From Parelaphostrongylus tenuis (Eukaryota; Nematoda; Chromadorea; Rhabditida; Metastrongylidae), in NCBI GenBank assembly GCA_019055375.1, contig JAHQIW010005605.1, positions 62,001 to 126,000 of the forward strand: a DNA stretch of 64,000 bases, given 5' to 3'. Positions 44,501 through 54,814 of this stretch are shown one piece after another. How positions within the stretch are numbered: the stretch's first letter is position 1; each line of letters starts with the position of its first letter. The notes under the pieces are model-generated. The model was not told the origin of the DNA. It ran no database searches and was given only the letters and a program-made list of their open reading frames with translations. Made by a program: the position numbers and the translations under genes.

Positions 44501-45800
44501 CCACCACTCAACTGCAGATATGTCGGCGACTGCTCTATCATATTTTCAACAAAAGAGAACATGGACAAATGCCTTGAATTACTTAACGCACAATCCGTAC
44601 GTAAAGTTCACCCCAGAAAAACCCCAAGAACATTGGCTTCCATTCCTCAAAGTTCAAGCTAACCTTTCCAAAAATGGCTACAGCACAAAATGGTATCAAA
44701 AACCAAGTGATATTATTATTTGGTTCATTACCTCTCTTTTCACCCTTCTCACACCAAACGATCACTTATAAGAAACATGTTACGCACAGCCTCCGGCGTG
44801 TGCTCAGGAAGAGAAGAGAAGGAAGAATCATTGAACTTGGCACGTAAAATAGCCTACTCCAATGGGTGCAAAAAAGGAGCACATCAGGATCGATTTAGAG
44901 GAAAAGTTAAACACTTCAAAACAGAAGCAATGTCAACAAGATCCCGTTTATCCTACCCTTCATTTCGGACAAAAAGTAAATACAGCTATAAAGCGTTTCC
45001 TGAAAAGTGCAGGTCTAGGAGAATCGGTAACTGTCATTGAAGCACCACCGATGACTCTCAAGCGCCAGTTAGTCCGTAACCGCCTTTACAATCTTCTCTG
45101 TTCCACAATAGATTGCATAATATTCCTAAACGGTAAAGACGGAGACTGTATAGATTTAAGCACAGTTTACCTTATCTCTTGAACAACGTGCGGATACGAA
45201 TATATTGGCAGAATGTTAAGACCACTTTACATCCGCATAGAAGAACATCTAATCGGGTTGCATAATAATGACATGAAAACTCCGTTGGAAGCGCACAAAA
45301 TACGGGTACACAACAAGGATGGTTTTGGGATCAAAGTCACTATCCTCGCTCGGGAGCAAAAGACCTCAGCGCAAAAAACACTCGAAACGTTTTTGATTCA
45401 CGCCAAAAGCCCAAAGATGAACAGCAGAGACGAGTGCCTCGTCATAACATGTGACTTTGAGCCATATCTCAAATCATTCTTCTAACCTGGGTCACGGGAC
45501 CCCATCCTCACGCACAGTCCTCCTCCATACAAGACTGTGAGCGGTTGGTCTACATAAAATCTCCCAGACCATAAAACAAAAAAAGGACGTAAGCTGTTCT
45601 GCTCTGGTTATGAAAATGCTTGTCTGAGTGTTTTGCATACCAATTTGACTCTTTCAGGCTCTGAGGAGGGCGAAGAAGCAAAAACGTCTGTCATCACAAT
45701 CAAGTGCATTGTACTGTTCATCTGTACCGAATATATCTTCAAAATAACAACCTCATACTTGCAATCAATGCCGAGGTTAATTGAGAGTCGGTCGTGGGTA
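44501..45800 (+). mobile_element. Penelope-like element, plus-strand copy, 5'-truncated at the RT catalytic box
   Basis: It starts inside the RT active site: tgcagatatgtcggcgactg gives CRYVGDC, so the YxDD box reads YVGD. Then come HYLSFHPSHTKRSLIRNML, ASGVCSGREEKEESLNLARK, the linker KRFLKSAGLGESVTVIE, LKRQLVRNRLYNLLCS and the GIY-YIG domain with STVYLIS, a stop, TTCGYEYIGRMLRPLYIRIE, EHLIGLHNNDMKTPLEAHK and SRDECL. Frames are shifted several times. It is joined 5'-to-5' with the minus-strand copy near 44500, an arrangement typical of PLE insertions. Its terminus repeats 42230-42760 in inverted orientation, ending near 45780. Confidence 0.85.
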
Positions 45801-46340
45801 TCACAATATACTCACCCACTGGATCCTGTCGCCGTTGTTTGCATTTCGGGGCGAACATAGCAACCCAAACGAGCTCCACCGCCTAGTAATGCTCCATCAA
45901 CTACAACATTCATAGTATTGTCACATGACGATTCATCTCATCAATGACATTCACTTATTCATATTATTGTCATACGGCGATACATGACATTCGCAGTCAT
46001 ATCTTCATTAACGATATGTCGCAATTATGTGCATATTATTATTATGTCATAACTGTAGTGATTTATGTAGATTATCGGTTGTTTGGTATAACCCATATAA
46101 GGAATTTGAACTTTGTGCTCCTGTCCGTTGCAAGACAGAAGTTGGAAGACCAATCGATTACGCGGTCCAAAGTTCAGCCCGAGGATCCGCAGTGCAACGA
46201 GCCACTTTAAAGGGCAAAAGCCGCCGGAATTCGGAAGCTCAACGAGTGACAGCACAAAGGACAGTGGGCCGCTAAGAGCAATCCAACCGTCTTTCGTCAT
46301 CGATCGGATTATTACCCGAGACAATTCAGTGACCATTCAA
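45801..46340. other. Gene-free spacer
   Basis: Frames of 76-103 codons on both strands between 46025 and 46343 conflict, lack splice signals and are not called. 45905-46030 has a loosely repeated tcatacg/acatgac pattern. Confidence 0.35.
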
Positions 46341-46344
46341 TAAA

Positions 46345-47370
46345 AACCACTGAATCTCCACCACACGTTGAAGTCGACGCACGCGGTTTCCGTGTTCTTG
46401 TCAAGGATTAAGGCAGAAGCCAACGAGTTTCTCCACCTCATTAATATTTCCATCTTTCCAGTCAACATTTTTCTGCTAACCATAAATAATTGTGTGATCC
46501 AAAATCACCTCTTCAATAGTTTTTGTGGAAATTTCGTAGTAGTTAACTGATCTCTCACACTCTAACAGCACTGTCTCGAACATCAACCTGACGTTCATCG
46601 AAGAATGGGATTGCAGGCGAAATCACAATCTTTGGTCAGCCACCCACGACATTGGTATCATTAATAGTACCCTGTGCTTCGTTATCTGCATCACTGTCTT
46701 TAATGCTACAGCTTACAAAAAAAAAGCGTTTTCTTGGAGCTTATCGTCAACACGGCCCTCCTCCTTGTTTAACATAGGCAAGCTCTCTAGGAAGGCTTAC
46801 CATTTTTTCACTTTAGCCTCAGCATTGACATAGTGTCGACGTATTAGGCTTCTCGAAGAGTATGCGATTTCGTTTTGCGTACAACAACCATAAGTATTTT
46901 AAAGCATACGTTGCACTGAAAATCAACCATAGATAGGAGATATGACTCGGGTGGGCAGTGGGCATTGATATCTAAAGAAAGCAGGAGGTTAGGTCTCAAA
47001 TATTCTGATGGGATTTCAAAACTATCTGCACGTGCTTCCATTAAAGTGGTATGAAGAGATGGGGGCGAGACAAGATCCAGAAAGTACTTGAGGGCATAAT
47101 AGATTAAAGCAAAGTAAATACTTAAACTAGTGTGCGTAACTAGTGACAAACAGTGCAGCAATGAATACGGTCCATTATAAAGCACAAGTGGCGTTTGAAA
47201 GCTCGTAACTCATACGAGAGAACAAAGCCTGCTTAGTTTCCATGTAAGTCACAATTTTTTGAAATGTGCTGTTAATAGAGATATGTTATTAGTTATCGAG
47301 GAAGAGGCGTAGCATGCAGCGTGAAGTATCATTTATGACAAGCATTCGATTGATTCAATCTGCATCAGCC
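46345..47370 (-). repeat. Repeat R, minus copy
   Basis: Inverted partner of 29690-30735. On the minus strand the shared frame reads NVCFKILMVVVRKTKSHTLR, then an aagcttgcctatgttaaac-like block, then a gtggagaaactcgttggctt block at 46440-46421. It is broken by stops. The 113-codon frame 47185-46844 covers only the first part. Confidence 0.65.
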
Positions 47371-48220
47371 CCAACTGTCTTGCTCCGATTCAGTATGAAA
47401 TATGACAAAAGGAATTCGAAAAGAAGTTCTTTCGTTGACCTTTGTGCAGCACGCAACATAATCCGTCTAAGAACAGTAAGTTAATCGATGTCTAAAGAGA
47501 ATGTTGCGGCGTTGAAAGCTAGCACAAAGAAAATTGGTGCGCTTTCGATGTGTTTTTGGTATTGTTATCACTAACCTTCACTTTGTTGTTCATGTCGTTA
47601 ATCGCCTTATCTCAAAAACGCTTTAGTTTCTTCATATGCTAAGTTGTTCTAACACAACCATCGGTATGCTACCATTTGGCTTGATTACTGGAGTGTGAGA
47701 TGCCAAATGCGCGAATATATAGAAAGCTACTGCCTAAAAGGCGAGAGAATGAAGTGCCTTATACAACTATATGAATGCCTTAACTTTCCTCATGTGCTCA
47801 TAAGGCGGCCACGCGTCAGACAAAAAGCCAGCATGGTTCCCAAACTCTTCACAAGAATTGTTTTTTTCCGTCACTTCAAAGGCGTACATTGTTTTGAATA
47901 TTTTTTAATCAGGAGTTTTGGGAAATTAAAATGTAAAATTATCTTAAATCATTTTCAAGCTACATGAGCTCAAAAAATAATTCTTACTAAAATTGTCCAC
48001 TGCATCCCTATTTCCAATATTCTCATGGCCATAAATATATATTCATTAAGAAGGATTATTGGGTCACAAAGCATTTAAAATAGGGGCGTTTTAGTGTATG
48101 GCTTCCTCCAAAGAGGATTTCAACACAATGTCGAGACAATTTCCCTCTTCATTACTACCATATACCTCTTCAATTAACTGTGTAATTTTTCTTGAACGTT
48201 ATAGTCCCTTATTTTTCTTT
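47371..48220. other. Gene-free stretch
   Basis: The 90-cod on plus frame at 47695-47967 has no recognised domain, no splice signals at its ends and ordinary local composition, so it is not called. Confidence 0.35.
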
Positions 48221-48224
48221 TACT

Positions 48225-48450
48225 TTGTGGATCCCAGTTCTTCTAGCATTCAATCGTTTTTGAGTCGTTTTCTCTAACGTCGTAGAATAGTGGTAAAGCG
48301 AGTCCCCTTGCAAGTTCGAGGATAACCTGACTATGGCCTTAAATAGGGAGTTCGCTGTGGATTGTCGGAGAGCATTGGCTGCCGGGTATGGCCCCGTCGC
48401 GCCATGATAGGCATCACATCCACTTTGTTACGGCGTCCCTCATTATCGCT
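48225..48450 (-). repeat. SINE-1 copy, minus orientation, degraded
   Basis: The plus-strand view gcattcaatcgtttttgag, cgtcgtagaatagtggtaaa and gcgagtccccttgcaag aligns with 63820-63890 (tcaattcgtttttcgtcc, cgccgtggaatactggttga, gcgagtctgctagcaat). The head end (48405-48440) corresponds to the tRNA-like part. Confidence 0.5.
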
Positions 48451-48538
48451 TATTGTATGACAAAACTACAATCACTCACAAACTTCACAGGAAGTCCTCG
48501 ATTCATAATGATACAACGCGAGCACACACGAACAGGGT

Positions 48539-48737
48539 ATGTATGCGTGCCCGCCCTCATCTGCACCCTCTTCTCCCGCAATTATCTCTAGCTTAACGAC
48601 TCCGCCCACCGCTTGCGGACACTTCATGATGACTGGCATCGATTTTTTCTCCTCATTCGCGTCGGCGTCTCCCCGGACGCCACCGCAGTTTCTCCCTTCC
48701 GGAGACGTGCTCAGCCGTCGTCACGTCCAGCTGCCAA
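48539..48737 (+). other. Possible 5' exon with consensus donor
   Basis: A locally GC-rich, Pro/Ser-rich open stretch (for example SPRTPPQFLPSGDVLSRRHV) ends exactly at ccaag/gtaagttat, a textbook donor. Start candidates lie at 48539 (ATG) and 48628 (ATG). A second frame through the same DNA is also open, so the frame is uncertain. No following exon was identified, and no family is recognised. Confidence 0.3.
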
Positions 48738-48742
48738 GGTAA

Positions 48743-49325
48743 GTTATAAGTTCAGTTTCTATATTTGTTTAGTTGTATTTTTAGTTTTGAATTAGCTCAC
48801 TTTGCTTATCTGGCTTTTTGGAGTCATTTGATTCGGAATTCCATAGAATATAATTGTTGTAGTGTCGACAACTTATTACGATGATGATTTGGCTGGGACC
48901 TTTTGGCTCGGCTTTCGTGTTTTATCGAAAACATTGTTCTATTGCTTGTTTCTTTGAATTGAGATATATCTTGGAGTGCTGTGCTTGTGAATAGCTTAAA
49001 ATAAAATCGTTTCCATTGTCTCCGCCCTAAATCATGCCCTGAAAACACATGTTTCGCCTTTTTCATGTTACATCACAAGAGTTTTAACGGTGTACTACAT
49101 CTCTTGAAGGTCTTTTTTGCCCTGCAACAGTACATTTAACACTTTGTTTCTCACCTAAACTTTTTTCGCTGAACGAAGTTCTTCCTTCGAACTTGTAAGC
49201 AATTCGATAACAGAAATTTGGACGATTTCAATGATGTAATTGTTTTCGGAGAGGACTTTTTTGTGCTCTGTAATAATGAAAAGTAGATTGGGATTCGCAA
49301 ATTTCGTAACGACAATAGATAGTGG
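48743..49325. other. Gene-free stretch
   Basis: No supported feature. Confidence 0.4.
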
Positions 49326-49329
49326 CTTG

Positions 49330-49590
49330 ACGTCGGTGTCGCGTTGAGCGAAGCCTATAATCTTTAAGAAGCTACAGCGCAATGAAAGGTTTTTATGAAA
49401 AATTGAATGCATCATCAGATTTATTGGAATTTGTGCTAACGAACTATCACCAGAAGTTTAGGAAAAATCCTTTGTCCAGCGAAAATGCGCCGAAATGCAC
49501 AAAGTGTGAAACACAAAATTTTTACTGTTACAGCGCATCAAGAGAGGATATTTTACAAATAAAGCACACCACTGAGACTTTTCAGACATA
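49330..49590 (+). repeat. T-family MITE-like repeat
   Basis: Order: a ttgtccagcgaaaatgcgcc end motif (49472), gtgaaacacaaaatttttac, then a gttacagcgcatcaagagag block. Reverse partner at 21645-21910. Confidence 0.6.
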
Positions 49591-49594
49591 AGCC

Positions 49595-50045
49595 TGATAA
49601 TCATTTTTTTGAGCCACGCATGTCAGTGGTCTATCAATGAGGGCTGACTTATAGAGTCCGATACACATGTTTCAATCTTGCGATCTCGTCAGCCGGGCAG
49701 TCACACTTTCTCGACTTTTGTCAATCCTGTGTGGGTGCTCCAGTGCCCACACTACGAGTTAGCAACGACGAACGTTTCACACTCTATGTCCAGTGAAATT
49801 ATCACCAAACATAGAGCGTTGTGCACTCGATTGCTCTTGGCCAGTATATTCAATATATCATATTTTTTGTTTCGTGTATCATATATCATATATTCATTAT
49901 ATGAAAAAAATATATATGAAAATAAATAATGATTAATATATATGAAATATACTATGTCATATGTTCAATATATATAAAAATGATTATCAGGCATATTGAA
50001 ATTTGAGCTGTGGTCTTAAGAAACACTCGAAACGAATGTTTAAAG
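49595..50045 (-). repeat. H-family repeat, minus copy with AT-rich insert
   Basis: Family core in reverse (cgatctcgtcagccgggcag, gtgctccagtgcccacacta, gcaacgacgaacg). Between the core and the terminal motif (aagaaacactcgaaacgaatg, 50019-50039) lies a 130-base stretch (49860-49990) of near-pure A/T with tatat runs. Confidence 0.65.
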
Positions 50046-51685
50046 ACACAGTTTATTAGATATCCAGAAACTTCGGAGCCGTCAAAGTCAAATTTGAAGA
50101 TGGAAAATTTTTGGTTGCAGAATGAAACTTCTTAGTGTGATGTAACGATTAAAAGATGATAAAGTTTTGCAAATTAATTCGACGTCTTGAGGAAAACAAG
50201 TTTTTTGATTTTTTCGAAATTTTGGTATCCAGTTAATAGTCTGCATCTTGAAAATTCCATTAGTGGGCTATGTTGACAAAATTTTTTAAGTGCGCTGTAA
50301 CAGTAAAAATAGTTGCAGCAGCCTGAAGAATATGAGGTATCGCGTGGCGCGGTACTACGCCGCCTTGCTTTTGTCCGTATGTGGGATAAGACTGCGCTTT
50401 CTTCGATGTCAAATTTGCGAAGCCCCATCTTCTTTTGACTGTTATAACGCACGAAAAGTTTTTTTCAAACGCAAGAACATTATTCAAATTATCGAGACTT
50501 TTGTTATCGAATCGTTATTGAAAGTTTGAGAGAATGACTCTGACCAATAAAAAATGCTTGATTGTGAGATAAGTTCGATTTTGCTGTCACAGTGCAATAA
50601 AAAAGCTGGAGAATAGAGTAAATTATTAAAATTCTCGTAATTTGAGCTATCCAGTAATTATTAGAACTTTAAAAAAGCAAAAAAGATTGCTTCATTCTTG
50701 GAGCTGAGAGAGAAGAGAGATAACGGAACCGCACCTAGTGTAACTGTGGCTGCAAATTGTTAATTATCCTTTGTCGAAAAATAATGTCTGAGTTTGGCGG
50801 GTGGGATTGTGGCAATGCCAGTTCTACGAAGAACTTTGCCTACCAACACAGTCTGCGATATGTTCTAGGTAACAGAAAGCTATGCATTTTTAGTGGAATG
50901 TCTCATAATGTAGCATTTAGTGGAAGATAGTTTTCTTGGGCGCTTTTGGTTTACTTTGATAAATAAATATAAATATGCTTTTCTTGTAAGCCATCATTAA
51001 GTCGTTATCGAATTTGAGGACGAAAATAGAGCGTTTCGTTGTTGAATATCTCTCAATTGTTCATCGATGCCAAGTCTTGTCAGTGAACAACTTTATTCAC
51101 AACCAGACTTCTCCTCTCTACTGTATATCATAGATTGCTACTAATCACTGGATTCCAATCCTCTTAAATGACCCAGACAGCATATCACTTATAGCGAACT
51201 ATTTTGATTCATTCTTATCGAAATATATTTCTGTGCTGATGAGCTGATCCGATATTACTTTCTTGGATATTTCATTGGTCTGTTTTCAGAGATAGTACAA
51301 GTCGTAGCATATTTCAATCCGCTTCCCTCTCGCCAATTATACATGCATGGTAATTATCTGTTTTAGGAATATTAACGTTTGCAAGGCCCAATCCGTCAGT
51401 TTAGGACCATTTGCGGTTGCAGTTAGCTTTACGTTAGCCTCAAAAACGTCCGCCTTTAGTTGACGTTGTTTTCCAAGAAAATTTCATTTGGATTTCACTC
51501 AACTGTTCATCACGTTCATCTGTTATCTGATCTCCTTATTATGTGGCCACCTATCTGTGTTTCGTTGTCGCTACAGACATTTCTGGATTTTAAATATGGA
51601 ATAGTATTCAAAGAGTTAAGTGTGCAAACAAACTAAGCGTTATAAACGCCGATTGATTTTCACAAAACTGCTATTGCGCCTTGTA
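50046..51685. other. Gene-free stretch with a T-family piece
   Basis: 50180-50480 contains aagtgcgctgtaacagtaaa and related T motifs in both orientations, which produce the overlapping frames there. The rest shows nothing I can support. Confidence 0.4.
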
Positions 51686-51689
51686 GGTG

Positions 51690-52225
51690 GCGCGCAGGTA
51701 GTATCAGCCCACGTCTCTGTTGTATATCAAGATAATGGAGAGAGCACTAAATCAAAAAGGTAAGCACGGTACTTAATGTCCGCTATCTGACTGGTCGCTT
51801 TTTGAGAGGCTCGATTGCGTCCTTTGTAGCTCCATCTTTTGTCTAATAGTTCTTTGACATCGTATTCCATATTCATTAAACTCAAGATGTAAGTGCGAGA
51901 TGACGACCTCCATAATAAGACAATATTGAGTTCATTTTGTTTACCTTTCTACAATAGATTCTTTATAAAGTAGGTATCGTCCATGATCAATAGCCCGACC
52001 TATCCCGCTTCATTGAGTTTACTGAGCATTGTCCCTGCCTCAGTGGTGTCTTCAGAAACGGTGTTAGCATCATTCCACAAAACGAAGTTTGGATAGGATT
52101 TTATCTACACTTATGTCCTCTCGTATTCGTCGACAGCACGATGTTTTCACAAGCCGTAAACAGATTTGAAATTTTGGTAGTTTCGCCACTATCAGTGCGG
52201 CAAAGATTCAAGTCTGCTATCTCCA
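51690..52225 (-). pseudogene. RTE-type reverse transcriptase remnant of a second subfamily
   Basis: The minus strand reads WNDANTVSEDTTEAGTMLSK, LNEAG, then NMEYDVKELLDKRWSYKG, then ATSQIADIKYRAYLFDLVLS and TTETWADT. It is the region after the RT catalytic box; FADD has decayed to WNDA. The residues differ from both the left-edge element and the neighbour at 52240, so it belongs to a different RTE lineage. Frame broken by stops and a shift. Confidence 0.7.
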
Positions 52226-52239
52226 TCAATTTATACAAT

Positions 52240-54345
52240 GTTCACCTGTAACACCTGTCGTCCCGCTGATCGTCGAGTGACTCGAGCGGGCACCAACAGC
52301 ACTTCCATATTTTCCTGTCCCGTGGAAGAGTACGTTAGTGGGCTTTCCTCGCTCTAGGGATTCGTTGAGCATTATACCTTTCTTTCATGCTTTTCGTGAA
52401 GAAACCGGACTATTGCGTCGGTGGTCTTCATGTAGAGCGCTTGATATGACGAGGATTGTAGTCGGTAACCATTCTAGTCCGTCGGCTGCCGTTGAAGCGC
52501 ATCACTTGCCCGGCTCACTTTATTTCATATCCTCTGACCTGCAAAACGGCGTCTTTAATCTTCTATTGTTGATGTAGTTCGGAGCTTCCGATACTACCTT
52601 TTTTTTGCGAGATATGGGATACTTCTAGCATCGACCTTTCGACTGCGCGCTCAATAACCCCAAGTGCTCTTTCATCCTGCTTACGTAGCGATCAGGTTTG
52701 TGCTGCATACGCTATGGGCAAGGATAACCGCAGAGTCGAAAATGTGGGCACGGAGTCGGATGTTCTCACTCCTCTTCAATACATCCCTGATCCTGTTCTA
52801 CACCTCAAAAGCCCCTCGTTTCCTCCTACTCAACTCTAGAGCTAGGTCGTTCATCATGTTGACTTCACGACCTAGATAGACATGACTGGATCATTCGGAG
52901 ATATCAGTTTCGTTCGAAGTGAAGGGGGCATTGTAAACTCACCCGTTCCTCATGGGCATCGTTTTCGTTGGATTTAGTTGAAGGCCAATCATTCCACTGG
53001 TGTTGTCGAAATCATTTCACATTCTTTCTATTTGGCAAATGCTCAATGTTGTGAGGACGATATCATCAGCGAGGCAAAGATGATTTAATCGTTGACCGCC
53101 AATTTTCGCTCCCATATCGTCCCATTCTAATGTTCGCATGGCGTTTTGTAAGGTGGCAGTGAATAGTTTTGGCGAAATTGTATCGCCTTGTCGAACCCCT
53201 GCTCTTACGTCAATGTTGATAATGTTATAGAATAAAGATATTTGGTTTTGAAATCTTTGTAAAGCTCACGAAGGATCATTATGTAGCGAGTAGGGATGCT
53301 GTGGTTATCCAAAGCCTCTATTACCACTTCTGTTTCCACCGAATCGAAGGCTTTCTTCAGATCGATGAAAGTGAGACAGAGTGGTTGGTTGTACTCTCGT
53401 GAAACTTCAATGAGTCTTGTAATCGTGTGGATGTGGTCTATGGTACTAAATCCTCTTCGTAACCCTGCTTGTTCGCATGGCTGTCCTTCTTCTAGTGTTA
53501 TGTCAATCCTGTTTGGGATGACTCAAGTGAAGAGTTCATGAACAACGGACAGAAAGCCGAATGGGCGATAATTGACGATGTTGTGAACTCTTTTCAAACA
53601 ACAACACGATCTTGTTGGCTTAGTATTGATTGGGGACCTTGCATTCTGAGAGCTAGTGAGTGGAAAGCCGAGCGAGGGTGTTGATGAGAACTGGTAGTAC
53701 GTTCTTCAAATGTTCTGATCTGATCCTAACTGGACCGGGTGTCGTCCTGTTCTTCATCGACGATGAAGCATGTCGGATGCGAAAGAGAGGGCCAATGGAA
53801 AGAGTGTTTCAACCACTTTCAATTTATATGACGGTAAGAAAACATTGCTAGTGAAAGATCCGAGTAGTGTTGGTGTATAATTCTCTCCATTACCCTTGTG
53901 GAAGCTGTGAGAGTCCCGTTAGGACGTCGGAGTGCAATCATCTTGGTATTGTAATTGGCGTAGCTTCGCTAGGCATTGCGAATGCTCTTCCCAGCTTCTG
54001 CAGCTTCTGCCATAACTGCTTCTTATCTCTCTCTTTGACATCTTGTTCTATCACCTCCCTGCAGCGTTTGACAAACGCCGATGTGAGATTTCGGTTTCCT
54101 GTAGCGCGTGCGATTCCACGTTGACCTATGAGCTTGAGTATTTGCTAAGAGAAGCGTCTCTTCGTGAATTTAGGACTCTCGACTTTCACAGCGCTAACGT
54201 AGAGTTATTCTACAAGCCGTTTATTTTACTCGCTGATGTTGTCGACAACGGTATTTTGACAAGAATCGACTAATGATTGGAATACATCTCAGTTCATGGT
54301 AGTTCTGAGACTTCGTTGTTTGAATTTAGCGACTTTCTCTCCTTT
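52240..54345 (-). pseudogene. Decayed copy of the left-edge RTE element (RT to C-terminus, endonuclease missing)
   Basis: From 54345 to 52595 the sequence aligns in the same orientation with 1765 to 25 of the left-edge element, including LADDIVL in place of FADDIVL (53079-53053) and the GVRQGDTISPK-type segment near 53200. It then continues past the point where the first copy leaves the window, into the C-terminus (PRHIKRSTxRPPT region near 52430). Many stops and small indels. The endonuclease half is absent, a typical 5' truncation from incomplete reverse transcription. The 5' end at 54345 lies about 470 bases from the stop of the host gene. Confidence 0.9.
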
Positions 54346-54814
54346 ACGATAAAAACGGTAAAAGAAAAACGGTCAAGAAGCTGTACGGTAGCAGTGTGAA
54401 CGTTAGAAGATGAAAAAAGATGTGTAGTGTAAAACAGAGTATCGATACGTAAATACTTTAGCTGCTTCACGTCATAAGGATATATGCCGAACGATAACAG
54501 TGCCAAATTATCTTACGTAAGAAAGACGTTTACTGGTAACATTGTGCCAGGATCTTGGTTGGAATGATGGTAAGTTACTATTGGCGAATAGATGTTGCTC
54601 AAGTGATGAAGTGAGTCTCTGAGTTGGAGCAGTTAGTGATATTTGTTCCACAAGAGAACACAAAATGTGCGTAAAGTGTTCTTTAGTAGCCTAAGGCACA
54701 GAATCGCACCACTAATCACGTATGAGTCGCAGGGCATTCCTAGATACTGCGCCACACATGCTCTATTGTCAATCATTCATCATGTCGATTACAAGTACTA
54801 TAGATTCTGTTATC
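54346..54814. other. 3' flank of the seven-exon gene
   Basis: Plus-strand frame 54643-54966 runs antisense through the terminal exon and is a shadow. No AATAAA within 100 bases of the stop is obvious; atgaatgattgacaatag is present about 35 bases after it. Confidence 0.4.

Noticed and set aside
47695..47967. 90-codon plus frame
   Set aside because: No splice sites, domain or compositional support; its length is within chance for 64 kb of six-frame sequence.
53296..54273. Plus-strand frames similar to those at 690-1687
   Set aside because: Antisense shadows of the decayed RTE copy; similarity between the two loci reflects the element, not a plus-strand gene family.
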